Assembly (NCBI RefSeq): GCF_014698475.1
Contig: NZ_JACJTB010000015.1
Coordinates: 55,724-119,723, forward strand
Origin: Nostoc spongiaeforme FACHB-130
GTDB taxonomy: Bacteria > Cyanobacteriota > Cyanobacteriia > Cyanobacteriales > Nostocaceae
Reading direction: 5' to 3'
DNA length: 64,000 nt
Part shown: positions 52,072-61,093 of the stretch, one piece after another
How positions within the stretch are numbered: position 1 is the stretch's first letter
Layout: each line of letters begins with the position of its first letter
Position numbers and translations under genes: made by a program
Notes under the pieces: generated by a model
Told to the model about the DNA's origin: nothing
Databases searched by the model: none
Seen by the model: the letters and a program-made list of their open reading frames with translations, nothing else

Positions 52072-52132
52072 CTCTCCCTTGCACCCTGACCCCTGCGGCC
52101 TCAACGTGCTTTCTTAAATCTTTAACAGCTTA
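52072..52132 (-). repeat. MITE-like dispersed element, partial inverted copy
   Basis: Reverse-complement of the left half of the 15804-15912 element: TAAGCTGTTAAAGAT, then AAGAAAGCACGTTGAGGCCGCAGGG and AGGGTGCAAGGGAGAG. The other half is replaced by GGGAGCAGGGAGCGGAGGGG-type tandem repeat running back to the rubrerythrin stop. Confidence 0.7.
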
Positions 52133-52215
52133 TCCCTAAACCTTTATACCCTTCCCCACAAAACCTTTTGTCTGCGGTGCTTAATCCAGAATTACAGTAA
52201 GAATACTCATTAACG

Positions 52216-52473
52216 CTATTTTTCAATCAAATCAAAATAATTGTCATATTTTTGATGATCACACCCTTCAACCATTGAGCGATCCCTAAATGTTTGGCAA
52301 CAAGTATTATCATCTTCTATCGTTATTTTTGGATTTATGTCTGCGGGACGATGCGAGTTTTCTTCTACTAGTTTCAAGTTGGTGTTAATTACTTCCTGGG
52401 TATTGGTAAATTTTGCTAATTCGAGACGCAATTTATCTAGTTGCTCATCTTCAGGTGTTACCAAAATATTCAT
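52216..52473 (-). CDS. Small hypothetical protein
   Basis: 85 residues from MNILVTPEDEQLDKLRLE; an upstream Met (52503) is possible. N-terminal charged helix, then a Cys-containing C-terminus (DDNTCCQTFRDRSMVEGCDH). No family recognised. It could bind a metal through its Cys/His, but this is speculation. Placed between rubrerythrin (convergent) and a TPR gene (divergent). Confidence 0.5.
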   Translation of the reverse strand: MNILVTPEDEQLDKLRLELAKFTNTQEVINTNLKLVEENSHRPADINPKITIEDDNTCCQTFRDRSMVEGCDHQKYDNYFDLIEK

Positions 52474-52503
52474 TGGTGAAGTACCTCTGTTATCTGTTAT
52501 CAA

Positions 52504-52970
52504 ATTTTACTGTGTTTTGCTATAAATAACTTTTTGAGTAATTATAAAAAACATCAGTAAGTTGTTTACAAATCTATTTATTACCTGTCTGGTTTCTATC
52601 TCTTGACGAGTCAGTTAATCAATCAAATGGGTCTTCCATCTTACAACAAGATAAAAATACAAATGACTTATGTAAGAAAATGAAAAACTCAGGTTGAAAC
52701 AGGCGATCAGGTAATAACTCTTTAAGTATACAAAAGTTAGAATAATTACAAATGTATAGATCCATTACACTTATGCTCACAAACAATTTTTGTGCGTAAG
52801 TTCTGATTGATTCACTATAAGTAGAGTGTTACACATCTTTCTGCTGTATAAGAGCTGTTGCTTACTTATATTTACAGAGAAAATTGTGAAAATCCGCTGA
52901 AGTCAATTGTTACAAAGCATCACCCATCTTAAAATTAGGAGGAGGGAGTTTTACAGCCCATTGAACATAG
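52504..52970. other. Intergenic region, AT-rich, no gene seen
   Basis: 467 bases. The sequence AGGAGGAGGGAG sits ~30 bases before the TPR gene, too far to be a good ribosome-binding site. It holds divergent promoters. No repeat or palindrome stood out. Confidence 0.45.
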
Positions 52971-54800
52971 ATGAATGCTGACGATTTTTTTAACCAAGGT
53001 TTTAACAAAAATTTGCAAGGAAACTTTCAAGGTGCGATCGCAGATTATACAGAAGCGATTCAGTTAAAACCTGACTTTGCAGAGGCTTACTATAATCGCG
53101 GGAATATTTTGTATACCTCACTCCGAGATTATGATGCAGCACTGGCAGATTTTAACAAGGCAATTCAAATAAATCCTCATTTTGCTGAAGCCTATCATAA
53201 TCGCGGCAACACTCGTTATTCTCTAGCAGATTATGAAGGAGCGATCGCTGATTACGAGTGGGCATTAGCGATCAATCCCAACTTAGCAGAATCCCATCAC
53301 GGTCGGGGTAATGTTTATTGTGCGTTGGGTGATTATGATCATGCGATCGCAGATTATCACCAAGCGATTGAAATTAACCCAGCATTAGCAACATATATAG
53401 ATTTTGATATAGCGCGAGCTTTTCATTATCGGGGTATCGCTCGCAGTGAAAATGGTGATTACCAAGGCGCATTAGCAGATTTTCAGCAAGCCTTACAGTG
53501 GTATCCCCAGTATGCTGCCGTTTACAGCAGTCGCGGCAATATTTTCCATATTTTAGAAGAATATGAGCAAGCCCTTGCCGATCATGAACGGGCTTTACAG
53601 TTAGATCCGCATTTGGTGGAAGCTTATCATTACCGGGGTAATACCTGTTATGTGTTAGGAGATTATGCAGCCGCAATTGCTGATTATAATCGCGCCTTAC
53701 AAATTAACCCCAATTTTGCCCCAGCCTACTACAATCGCGGAGTTGTCCGTTCTTACCTAAAAGATTATCCATCTGCAATTTCTGACTTTAACCAAGCTCT
53801 GCAATTAAATCCTGAAGATGTGCAAGCATACTACGAGCGGGGATTAGTCAAAGCAACTTTGGGCGATTTTCCAGGTGCGATCGCTGATTATGAACAAGCT
53901 TTAGATAGAAACCCGACTTTGGCTTTAGTCTATGGTTTTCTGGCTCATGCGCGTTGTCAGTTGGGTGACTACCAAGGTGCGATCGCCGATAGCAATCGTG
54001 TCTTGCAAATTCACCCAGAATATGCACAAGGATACTGCGATCGCGCTACGGCTCGTCGTTGTTTGGGTGATTACCAAGGGGCAATTTTAGATTACAACCG
54101 CGCCTTACAACTCAATCCCAACTTAGCCACAGCATACTATGGCCGTGGTTTAGCCCGTGAAGCACTACAAGATTATTTAGCTGCGGTGGAAGAATACACC
54201 CAAGCAATTAGAATTGAGCCTGATTTTGCTCCAGCTTATTGCAATCGCGGTAATGCTTTGCGGTTTTTAGAAGCTGAACAAAGAGCGTTAGCCGATTACA
54301 ATCAAGCCATCAAAATTAACCCCAGTTTAGTAGAAGCTTATTACAATCGGGGTTCTTTGCGCTATGCCTTGCAAGACTATCACGGTGCAATTGCTGATTA
54401 CACCACAGCTTTGCAAATCAACCCCAACACCGCAGCATTTTACAGCGATCGCGCCAGTGTTTACTATGCCCTGCAAAATTATCACAGTGCGATCGCTGAT
54501 TATAATCAAGCCATTGCCCTTGACCCTAGTTTTGCTGAAGACTGGTATCATCGCGGGCGTAGCCGTTTGCTGTTGGGAGACTTGCAAGGAGCATTAGCAG
54601 ACTTAAACCAAGCCTTGCAACGTCAACCCCATTGGGCTTCTGCTTATATGTTACGCGCCGATGTCTACCGCCAACTCGAAGATTTTCCCGGTGCGATCGC
54701 TGATTTTCAACAATCTGCCAACATCTATTATCAAGAAGGCAAAATTGAATATTATCAACAAATGCTGAGTGCGATCGCTCAACTCCAGTCTCAAGTCTGA
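52971..54800 (+). CDS. TPR-repeat protein, about 17 TPR units
   Basis: 609 residues, almost entirely 34-residue tetratricopeptide repeats with consensus AYYNRGN...L.DY.GAIADYNQALQINP. No signal peptide, transmembrane span or enzyme domain is seen. Such proteins serve as protein-binding scaffolds in the cytoplasm. The HIP1 octamer GCGATCGC is embedded many times where Ala-Ile-Ala is encoded, so codon choice within repeats is shaped by HIP1. The repeats are divergent enough that recent slippage is unlikely. Confidence 0.95.
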   Translation: MNADDFFNQGFNKNLQGNFQGAIADYTEAIQLKPDFAEAYYNRGNILYTSLRDYDAALADFNKAIQINPHFAEAYHNRGNTRYSLADYEGAIADYEWALAINPNLAESHHGRGNVYCALGDYDHAIADYHQAIEINPALATYIDFDIARAFHYRGIARSENGDYQGALADFQQALQWYPQYAAVYSSRGNIFHILEEYEQALADHERALQLDPHLVEAYHYRGNTCYVLGDYAAAIADYNRALQINPNFAPAYYNRGVVRSYLKDYPSAISDFNQALQLNPEDVQAYYERGLVKATLGDFPGAIADYEQALDRNPTLALVYGFLAHARCQLGDYQGAIADSNRVLQIHPEYAQGYCDRATARRCLGDYQGAILDYNRALQLNPNLATAYYGRGLAREALQDYLAAVEEYTQAIRIEPDFAPAYCNRGNALRFLEAEQRALADYNQAIKINPSLVEAYYNRGSLRYALQDYHGAIADYTTALQINPNTAAFYSDRASVYYALQNYHSAIADYNQAIALDPSFAEDWYHRGRSRLLLGDLQGALADLNQALQRQPHWASAYMLRADVYRQLEDFPGAIADFQQSANIYYQEGKIEYYQQMLSAIAQLQSQV

Positions 54801-54914
54801 AAGCTCCATTCAGGTAGTTTTTACATAAAAACTATGGTGTTTTAGCATAATAGCTTGACATGAATTTCTTAGCTGTCATGATTAATTAACATATAGTTTT
54901 GTTGTTTTGGGAAA

Positions 54915-54946
54915 GGCGGATAGCAAATATCAATCAAGCATCCGCC
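54915..54946 (+). terminator. Terminator-like hairpin GGCGGAT/ATCCGCC
   Basis: Seven GC-rich base pairs around an 18-base loop, followed by ATTTATTTTTT. It lies 115 bases after the TPR gene stop on the plus strand. Confidence 0.65.
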
Positions 54947-55006
54947 ATTTATTTTTTGTGCAGTTTGAAGTAGAAATACTCATCCAATCTTGGATTTTGC
55001 GAAAAG

Positions 55007-55093
55007 TTGAGCCAGTGCGTTGGACGGGTTTCCCGGCTTGAAGCAACTGGCGTTGCGTGGGCGGGTTCCCCGACTTGAGCAAACTTTTCAAGA
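55007..55093. repeat. GC-rich intergenic repeat (GGGTTTCCCGGCTTGAAGCAACTGGCG)
   Basis: GCGTTGGACGGGTTTCCCGGCTTGAAGCA is followed by a related copy GCGTTGCGTGGGCGGGTTCCCCGACTTGAGCA (two imperfect units). GC content is well above its surroundings. A single location in the window; style of the Nostocales dispersed repeats. Confidence 0.6.
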
Positions 55094-55247
55094 CGGATTG
55101 GGAATTGCAGTCTAATTTTATCGCCGGCTTTGGACGCAGATTACCTTGTATTATTTCCTGTAATCACGATTAAGTATTTTCCCTGTTGCACCAAGTTGTT
55201 ATCCCCAAATAGTATTTACCACATTGTTTTTCATCATCTAAATTATT

Positions 55248-55532
55248 GTGAAATCAATTCTACAAAGTTACTTGGAACAAGAAATTTGGCTATTAATACG
55301 AGATAAGTGGTATTTCGCAACAATTATCAATGTTTGTGATGATTTGTTATGCTTTAAACACAGAACGCATAACAAAGATACAGAAGAAGATACTTTGTGG
55401 GAAATGGTTGTCAAAACCAGTGAAGTAGTAGCTATTGATAAAGTTATCTCTGTTATGAGTAGAAAACCAGATGTGTTTATGTCTCGTCTGTTAGAAACTA
55501 ATAGACAAAATGATAATCAGCAACAAGATTAA
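55248..55532 (+). CDS. Hypothetical protein (94 aa)
   Basis: GTG start (preceded by AATTATT). Sequence begins MKSILQSYLEQEIWLLIRDKWYFATIINVCDDLL and reads like a small beta-rich domain (WYFATIINVCDDLLCFK) with a basic/acidic tail; it resembles Sm-like small folds but no family is recognised. No membrane span. It is alone on the plus strand, convergent with the HD gene. Confidence 0.55.
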   Translation: MKSILQSYLEQEIWLLIRDKWYFATIINVCDDLLCFKHRTHNKDTEEDTLWEMVVKTSEVVAIDKVISVMSRKPDVFMSRLLETNRQNDNQQQD

Positions 55533-55589
55533 AGAATTCAGGAGTCAGAATGCAATCAATGGGGAAAAATAACTGCCACAGTTAATTAC

Positions 55590-56366
55590 TTATTCTTCCT
55601 GACCAAAAGTCACACATGGGCTATCAATTTCTTCCGCAGGTTGAAAAGAACTGCAAAAAGTCACAATAGCACAATTAACTGCCAATTCATCGGGGTGAAT
55701 ACACTCTATTCCTGACTCATTTTTGACATGAAAAGCACAGTCATTACAGATAGTTTGACAAGAGATAGAATTGCTATTATTTCTTAAATTTTCTATAGCT
55801 TGAAATATCGATTGAATTTGTGGTGTTGAAAATGCTTGATGAGTAGAAGTAAAAAATTCTGAGAGGTTGGCTAATTCTTGGTGTTCATATACACTAGCTT
55901 GTAAAACCATTTCTAATTGATCAATCTGTCGCACAAATTGAGACTCAGGTGTATTACCTCGCTCATATTCTTCCCATACATCAATCCAGTCTGAACAATT
56001 AGGAAGTTTATCCAGTATTTGGGACAGCGCATTTCTCTCTATTTGATATTTTGCTTGTTGATCAACTCCATCCCTGGGAGTCAAATCACCAGCATAAACT
56101 TCTCCTAAGTCGTGGATTAAAGCCATCTGCATAATTTTAGTTTTATCCACCTTCAGAGAATAAAAATCGACTATCAATAATGCTAATAAAGCAACAGCAA
56201 AAGAGTGTTCAGCAACGCTTTCACAACGCTGAGGGTCAATGCCTTGTTGTAACCAACCTTGACGATATAATTGCTTGAGATGATTAAATTCAAAATAAGC
56301 TTGGATAATTGGCAAAGTATTTTTGCCTGCTAACAACGTAATTGGTAAAGCAGCTTTTGTTTCCAT
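55590..56366 (-). CDS. HD-domain phosphohydrolase (YfbR/HDDC2-like) with Cys-rich C-terminus
   Basis: 258 residues. The HD superfamily core: RCESVAEHSFAVALLALLIVD (His near residue 53), MALIHDLGEVYAGDL (His-Asp near residues 84-85), and QIDQLEMVLQASVYEH. Homologues are 5'-nucleotidases that dephosphorylate deoxyribonucleotides. The last ~55 residues add a Cys-rich segment (SCQTICNDCAFHV, CIHPDEL, CAIVTFCSSF) that is not part of the usual enzyme and might bind a metal or Fe-S cluster. Monocistronic. Confidence 0.85.
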   Translation of the reverse strand: METKAALPITLLAGKNTLPIIQAYFEFNHLKQLYRQGWLQQGIDPQRCESVAEHSFAVALLALLIVDFYSLKVDKTKIMQMALIHDLGEVYAGDLTPRDGVDQQAKYQIERNALSQILDKLPNCSDWIDVWEEYERGNTPESQFVRQIDQLEMVLQASVYEHQELANLSEFFTSTHQAFSTPQIQSIFQAIENLRNNSNSISCQTICNDCAFHVKNESGIECIHPDELAVNCAIVTFCSSFQPAEEIDSPCVTFGQEE

Positions 56367-56583
56367 CTAAAATTTACAAGGCTGGGCTTGATATGTTTCC
56401 TACCTATAGCAATCCTAAATGATTGATAAACATCTCTCTACCTTGTCTCCCTTGTCTACCTTATCTCTTTTATTCACATCTCACATAGGACTGCTATAGC
56501 AGTAGCAATTATGGCAAATTGTCAACTAATATACGCTAAATTACTTCACAATATTGGTAGTCGTTTGGTTGAGCAGTTTGGTT

Positions 56584-56991
56584 ATGAGTCAAAATGAAAA
56601 CAACGAGCAATCTAGTAGCCATGAATTGTCCTCACATTCTGGTGCGAGATACTGGGGTAACGTGGAGGTAATCGAAGAAGGGGATAATTATAGAATTAGT
56701 CGCGTTGAGATTAAACCCAGGCATGGTATTAAACCACAAATCCATTACCATCGTAATGAACATTGGGTGGTAGTTTCTGGGGTAGCTAAGGTAACTTGTG
56801 GCGATACGGAAACGTTGCTGAACCGCAATGAATCAACTTATGTTCCAGCCGCAACCTTACACAAAGTAGAAAATCCCGGTTTAATTCCCTTGGTAATTTT
56901 GGAAATTCAAAACGGTGAGTATTTAGGCGAGGATGATATCGAACGTCCTTATGACCTCAACTTAATTAAGCCAACATCAGAAAATAAGTGA
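56584..56991 (+). CDS. Cupin protein, mannose-6-phosphate isomerase type II-like C-terminal domain
   Basis: 135 residues from MSQNENN at 56584; a longer frame to 56554 adds hydrophobic residues not found in the family. One cupin: RYWGNVEVIEEGDNYRISRVEIKPRHGIKPQIHYHRNEHWVVVSGVAKV with His metal ligands (HYHRNEH), and DETLLNRNESTYVPAATLHKVENPG... LVILEIQNGEYLGEDDIER. This is the sugar-phosphate isomerase module of GMP/MPI fusion enzymes as a stand-alone protein. It should interconvert fructose-6-P and mannose-6-P for GDP-mannose synthesis. Confidence 0.9.
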   Translation: MSQNENNEQSSSHELSSHSGARYWGNVEVIEEGDNYRISRVEIKPRHGIKPQIHYHRNEHWVVVSGVAKVTCGDTETLLNRNESTYVPAATLHKVENPGLIPLVILEIQNGEYLGEDDIERPYDLNLIKPTSENK

Positions 56992-57061
56992 AGTTTATCA
57001 ATGGTCAATTGTCAAGAGTTAATGGTCAAAAATTACTTTTGACTTTTGACCTTTGACTTGA

Positions 57062-57820
57062 TCAAAACCATCCTTCTTGTTCTAAAGTTTCGATTAGCTG
57101 TAAGCCACGGGGGTCACCTACGCCGAGTAGTGAGGCTTTAGCATCTTCTCGCACACCTAAATCTTTATCTTCGGCAAAGGCTTGAATTAAGGCATCAATG
57201 GCTGTGGCGTAAACAATATTAGAGGGTAGTTCTTTGCATAACTGTCCAATTGCCCAGGCGCTATTACTGCGAACTGCGGAAATTGGATCTTGGACTAAGG
57301 CTTCAATCAAGGCGGGAATTGCCCCTATGACGGCTTCGTAACCCACTCCTGCCATTTGGGCTAAAGCACTCGCTGACCACAAACGCATTGCGGAAATATC
57401 TGTTCTTAAAGCATCAGCGAGGGGTGCGAGACAACGGCGATCGCGGCAATTACCCAACGCCCAAACTACACCTTTACGTACATAACCGTTCCAATCTTGG
57501 TTGAGTTGGGCAATTAATGGTTCTACTGCTTCTTTACTGGGATTGCGACCAATACCATAGGCGGCACTCACTCGCACCAAGGGACAGGAATCTTTTAACA
57601 GGGCAATGAGTAGAGGGGTAGCCCTTTCATCTTCAATATCACAAAAAGCACGCGCCGCCAACATTCTCTGCTGGGGTTGAGAATTTTCCAAAAGTGCTAA
57701 CATCACTTCTGGATCGGGCTTTGCCACTTCTGACTCGGCAGTGAGTGGCTCCATTTTATCGAGAGGGCTTTCTAGCTCTACGTCGGGATCGAGTAGGCTT
57801 AGGTCATCGTCGTCATACAT
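57062..57820 (-). CDS. HEAT-repeat protein (PBS-lyase type repeats)
   Basis: 252 residues. An acidic N-terminus (MYDDDDLSLLDPDVE) then five or more HEAT/PBS-type repeats, each with two helices: QRMLAARAFCDIEDERATPLLIALL, VRVSAAYGIGRNPSKEAVEPLI, VRKGVVWALGNCRDRRCLAPLA, RLWSASALAQMA, VRSNSAWAIGQL. Such repeats occur in phycobilisome lyases (CpcE/F), IaiH-type iron-sulfur proteins, and scaffolds. This one is not adjacent to phycobiliprotein genes. Protein-protein adaptor is the safest call. Confidence 0.9.
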   Translation of the reverse strand: MYDDDDLSLLDPDVELESPLDKMEPLTAESEVAKPDPEVMLALLENSQPQQRMLAARAFCDIEDERATPLLIALLKDSCPLVRVSAAYGIGRNPSKEAVEPLIAQLNQDWNGYVRKGVVWALGNCRDRRCLAPLADALRTDISAMRLWSASALAQMAGVGYEAVIGAIPALIEALVQDPISAVRSNSAWAIGQLCKELPSNIVYATAIDALIQAFAEDKDLGVREDAKASLLGVGDPRGLQLIETLEQEGWF

Positions 57821-58086
57821 ACGTCATTTAAGTGCCGAGTGGGATTTACAGATAACCCCCCGTGCCAATAATTCAGCGCCTGATAGGTATTTGCTAGATT
57901 ATTGTACACTTTATGTTCGGCATGATTTAGATTTGTTTGGAAAAAAGAGACTAGAGTCTAGAGGTTAGGGACTAGTACCGCTACGCGGAAGTCAAAAGTC
58001 AAAAGTTAAAAGTCAAAAAGCTCGTATCATAAGCTAACTGTCCCAAGTGTTTCAGAATTTTTAGGACGGTAAATAAATTGTTGCGG

Positions 58087-58211
58087 TAAGCTATTAAGCA
58101 CTTAGTTTGCAGTTTAGACCGCAGGGGAGCAGAGGGGCAGAGGGGCAGAGGAGAGAGTTTAAGTCATTTATGTACAATTTCAATAGTGCAGCTTAAATGC
58201 TGATTAGCTTA
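58087..58211 (+). repeat. MITE-like dispersed element, copy 3 (intact ends)
   Basis: Begins TAAGCTATTAAGCACTTAG and ends AGCTTAAATGCTGATTAGCTTA; the reversed right end TAAGCTAATCAGCATTTAAG matches the left in 15 of 19 positions. The middle is GACCGCAGGGG plus GCAGAGGGGCAGAGG tandem repeats. 125 bp. It lies just 3' of the GNAT gene. Confidence 0.7.
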
Positions 58212-58228
58212 CTGCGATCGCAAAACTG

Positions 58229-58804
58229 CTACTCATGGCTGTCACCAACGAAATAACCTGACAGTTCTTTCAGCATCCACAAAGATTGAGTTTGATAACC
58301 CAGTTGATGGTAGAGGTTTAAAGCAGGTTGATTAGATTCAAAGACTTGTAAACCGATTTGTTTATCGCCTCGTTGAATTGCCCAGTTTTCGACATACTGC
58401 ATTAAAGCTTTACCAATACCTCTGCGCCGATGTTCTGGGACGACGTAAAGCAAAAAAATATGAGCATGGCGATCGCCACTGACTTGATCTATGGCATTTC
58501 CCACCCAAACACAAGCAACGGGGCAGGGGGCAGGGGGCAAGGGGGATGAGGGAGACGAGGGGGCAGAAGTCTTGTATGTTTCTCTCCTCTGCTCCCTGCT
58601 CCTTATCTCCCCTGCCTCTTCGGTATCAACCCACCATAAGGGCGTATCTTTAGACAAATACTGCTCCACTGTGCGGGCGAGGTGGGAAAAATATTGCTGG
58701 GGAAATCGCTCCTGGTAAGTGCGTTGCATGAACTTGACGAGGAGCGATCGCTCTAATGTTGAACCGCGACGAATTAAATACCCTGGTAGTAATTGCTCAG
58801 ACAC
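58229..58804 (-). CDS. GNAT-family N-acetyltransferase with in-frame repeat insertion
   Basis: 191 residues, GTG start. GNAT fold with acetyl-CoA loop VVPEHRRRGIGKALMQYVENWA (about residues 128-149) and C-terminal ALNLYHQLGYQTQSLWMLK. It acetylates an unknown amine. Between PLWWVDTEEAG and VACVWVGNAID lies EIRSREQRRETYKTSAPSSPSSPLPPAPCP, encoded by GGGGCAGGGGGCAAGGGGG-type repeats at about 58519-58620; this is not part of the fold. The upstream 59-codon gene ends one base before the GTG, so they are coupled. Confidence 0.88.
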   Translation of the reverse strand: MSEQLLPGYLIRRGSTLERSLLVKFMQRTYQERFPQQYFSHLARTVEQYLSKDTPLWWVDTEEAGEIRSREQRRETYKTSAPSSPSSPLPPAPCPVACVWVGNAIDQVSGDRHAHIFLLYVVPEHRRRGIGKALMQYVENWAIQRGDKQIGLQVFESNQPALNLYHQLGYQTQSLWMLKELSGYFVGDSHE

Positions 58805-58805
58805 T

Positions 58806-58985
58806 TTATTTGCTAAAGGTGAATAAATCCACAGCCGTAGCTGGCAAAATTACCCCAGTTTCTTCAATAGGTGCGGGTGCTGCCATATCAGCCGGCAAAA
58901 ATATCCGGGCGCTGACTGCTACTAGGGCAACGATAAATACTAAAAGTACCAGTAGTGGGGCGATGTATTGACGAATTATAGCCAT
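58806..58985 (-). CDS. Small single-span membrane protein (59 aa)
   Basis: A complete ATG-TAA frame of 59 codons beginning MAIIRQYIAPLLVLLVFIVA. The first ~32 residues form one membrane span, then a proline- and Ala-rich segment (FLPADMAAPAPIEETGVILP) and VDLFTFSK. Its stop TAA is one base before the GNAT GTG start, so it is in the same operon. Family unknown to me; the clean hydrophobic segment and operon position support it being real. Confidence 0.65.
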   Translation of the reverse strand: MAIIRQYIAPLLVLLVFIVALVAVSARIFLPADMAAPAPIEETGVILPATAVDLFTFSK

Positions 58986-59030
58986 ATTTAGTAAGTCAAA
59001 AGTTAAAAGTTAAAAGTCAAAAGAAAGAAA

Positions 59031-59066
59031 CTGAGTGCTGAGTGCTGAGTGCTGAGTGCTGAGTTG
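59031..59066. repeat. CTGAGTG heptamer tandem repeat
   Basis: CTGAGTG repeated five times (about 35 bp). Related heptamer repeats at 50058-50075. This is a typical short tandem repeat of heterocyst-forming cyanobacteria. Confidence 0.85.
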
Positions 59067-59111
59067 AAGCATTTTCCCCTGCCTCCTGCCCCCTGCCTCT
59101 CTTCTTTAACC

Positions 59112-59516
59112 TTAACGCCGATCGCGTTCTAAATCATCCATAACTCGCTCGCAATACCAACTTTCTGGCATACCGGGATAATTTTGCTTGGCTTGCTCGA
59201 TTAAGCGTTCGGCTGTGGCGGTATCACCGTCTAACTTGGCAATCAGCCTGTTTTTGAGTTGGTTGTCGGTGATGCGATCGTTAATCTCTGTTGCGGACAT
59301 ATTTTCCGGCACAATGCTGGATTGCTCTCGGCGTAACTGCCAAAATAAAACGTAATACAGTGTACCGAAAATTAAAATTAGGCTGAGTGTACCAAAAAAA
59401 GTAAAGAGATTAAAAGTCAAGAATCCCAGTACTAGCTGTGACAGGACATAGCCAAGTAACAAGCCTGTAAGTAAAAGAATAAATGTACCAATAACAACAA
59501 TTACTTGGCTTCCCAT
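59112..59516 (-). CDS. Hypothetical small membrane protein
   Basis: 134 residues. Two hydrophobic spans (about residues 4-24 and 34-62) then a polar helical C-terminus (NQLKNRLIAKLDGDTATAERLIEQAKQNYPG) that resembles one TPR-like hairpin. It overlaps the upstream MFS gene by 16 bases, so both are translated from the same mRNA. Function unknown; it may assist the permease. Confidence 0.75.
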   Translation of the reverse strand: MGSQVIVVIGTFILLLTGLLLGYVLSQLVLGFLTFNLFTFFGTLSLILIFGTLYYVLFWQLRREQSSIVPENMSATEINDRITDNQLKNRLIAKLDGDTATAERLIEQAKQNYPGMPESWYCERVMDDLERDRR

Positions 59517-61012
59517 ACATCCTCATCTTCTTCCTCTAGTCCTGGTCTAGATATTACCACTGGCTTTTGATTCCAGGGAGCAACAAACGGTAAAAGTAAC
59601 AATCCTGGCAAGGCTGCTACTAGGGTTAACAAGAAAAACACAGGCCAGCCTGTGGCTTTTGCCCAATCGCCTGCCGGTGCTGAAAGAACATCTCTACTAA
59701 TCGCCATTAAGCTAGAAAATAATGCAAATTGAGTGGTTGTAAAACGGTGATTGCAGAGGTTCATTAAAAATGCCACTGTAGCAACTGTTACTAATCCAGC
59801 ACTAAAATTTTCGATATTTACTGCCAAGATTAATAACGAGTAATTTTTGCCGGCAACAGCTAAAGCATAATAACCCAAGTTACTCAATAATTGCAGTATG
59901 CCAAATATCCATAAACCGCGATTAATATGAATTTTGCTTAAGATTACCCCACCAGCTAATACGCCGACAGTTGTGGCGAGAAAGCCAATTCCGGCTTGAA
60001 TTGCGCCAATTTCAGTTTTAGTAAAGTTGATTTCTCGCAAAAATAAATTAGCTGTGATACCGACTAAAGAATCGCCCAGTTTATAAAGGATGATAAATAT
60101 CAGAATTACACCCGCTTGAGTTAAGCCAAAGCGATGAAAAAATTCTTTAAAAGGCAGAAAAATTGCTTGTTGTAAGTTTTGGGGGGCTTGATTTTCTTGA
60201 GCTTCGCCCAGTAACTCATCAGGCAATAATAAAGATGAAACTATCCAAGCGACAATCAAACCTGCTAATAGCCAATAAAATACAGGCAAAGCAATATAGC
60301 CAATAAAAACGCCTCCCAGTAAGCCAGCTACCAAGACTGTGATCAATAGGACAAATATCACATCCTTGACAGATACAGGCGCGTTTTCTCGCTGATTACT
60401 TACCTGTGGTTCTCTGGGGGCTGATAAGCTGACAAAGATACTCCCAGCCATTAAAGCAGCCATCAGTAAGTAAACACTGTTCCAAGGTAAACGATCGGCT
60501 AAAACTAAAGCTAAGGAACTAGTGACAAACAAAGCCACACGATAGCCGAGTACCCACACCGATGCACCCGCTTCTGCTTCCAGGGGGTTTAAGATATCGG
60601 TACGATAAGCATCGCCGGCAATGTCTTGGGTGGCACTTAAAAAGGTGATAATTAAACAGTTGATTGCCAAAATTTGCAATACTTGGTCACTTTGGGAAGG
60701 TTGTTGTAAGGCGAGAGTGGCGATCGCAATTGCTAAACCAACTTGAGTCACAATCAACCAACCCCGTCTCGCTCCTAAAAATGGCGGTACAAACCTATCT
60801 AACAACGGCGACCACAAAAATTTGAGAGAATAAGGCAACGCCAACAAACCAAATAAAGTAATTTTGCCGATATCAACCTTGGCATCTTGCATCCACAATT
60901 GCAATGTTCTACTAGTTAAGAACAAAGGCAATCCCGATGCAAAACCCAGCAACAACAAAGCCCCCATTTTGCGACTTTGGACGGCTTGGCGTAGTGCTTG
61001 GATTTCTTTCAT
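59501..61012 (-). CDS. MFS transporter, AmpG-like
   Basis: 503 residues with 12-14 membrane spans. N-terminal LLGFASGLPLFLTSRTLQLWM is the AmpG signature start, followed by LPYSLKFLWSPLLDRFVPP (about residues 58-76), the motif A-like loop, and a second half beginning LGDSLVGITANLFLREI. AmpG carries anhydromuropeptides into the cytoplasm for cell-wall recycling. Cyanobacterial homologues are commonly annotated so, but the substrate is untested. Its 3' end overlaps the small membrane protein gene. Confidence 0.87.
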   Translation of the reverse strand: MKEIQALRQAVQSRKMGALLLLGFASGLPLFLTSRTLQLWMQDAKVDIGKITLFGLLALPYSLKFLWSPLLDRFVPPFLGARRGWLIVTQVGLAIAIATLALQQPSQSDQVLQILAINCLIITFLSATQDIAGDAYRTDILNPLEAEAGASVWVLGYRVALFVTSSLALVLADRLPWNSVYLLMAALMAGSIFVSLSAPREPQVSNQRENAPVSVKDVIFVLLITVLVAGLLGGVFIGYIALPVFYWLLAGLIVAWIVSSLLLPDELLGEAQENQAPQNLQQAIFLPFKEFFHRFGLTQAGVILIFIILYKLGDSLVGITANLFLREINFTKTEIGAIQAGIGFLATTVGVLAGGVILSKIHINRGLWIFGILQLLSNLGYYALAVAGKNYSLLILAVNIENFSAGLVTVATVAFLMNLCNHRFTTTQFALFSSLMAISRDVLSAPAGDWAKATGWPVFFLLTLVAALPGLLLLPFVAPWNQKPVVISRPGLEEEDEDVWEAK

Positions 61013-61093
61013 CGTTTCGATATTCCTTACTCACAGGAGCGAATTGCAGTTATCTTGCCATAGTTACTGCATAGTTTCATAACTTGACAAAAA

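Larger units (their letters stand above)
54801..55247. other. Intergenic region with terminator and palindromic repeat
   Basis: 447 bases. It holds a small AGTTTTTACATAAAAACT hairpin near 54818, the terminator at 54915-54946, and a GC-rich repeat at about 55007-55093. Confidence 0.6.

Noticed and set aside
59031..59066. Possible CRISPR or satellite array
   Set aside because: Seven-base tandem units only; a known style of short tandem repeat in heterocystous cyanobacteria.
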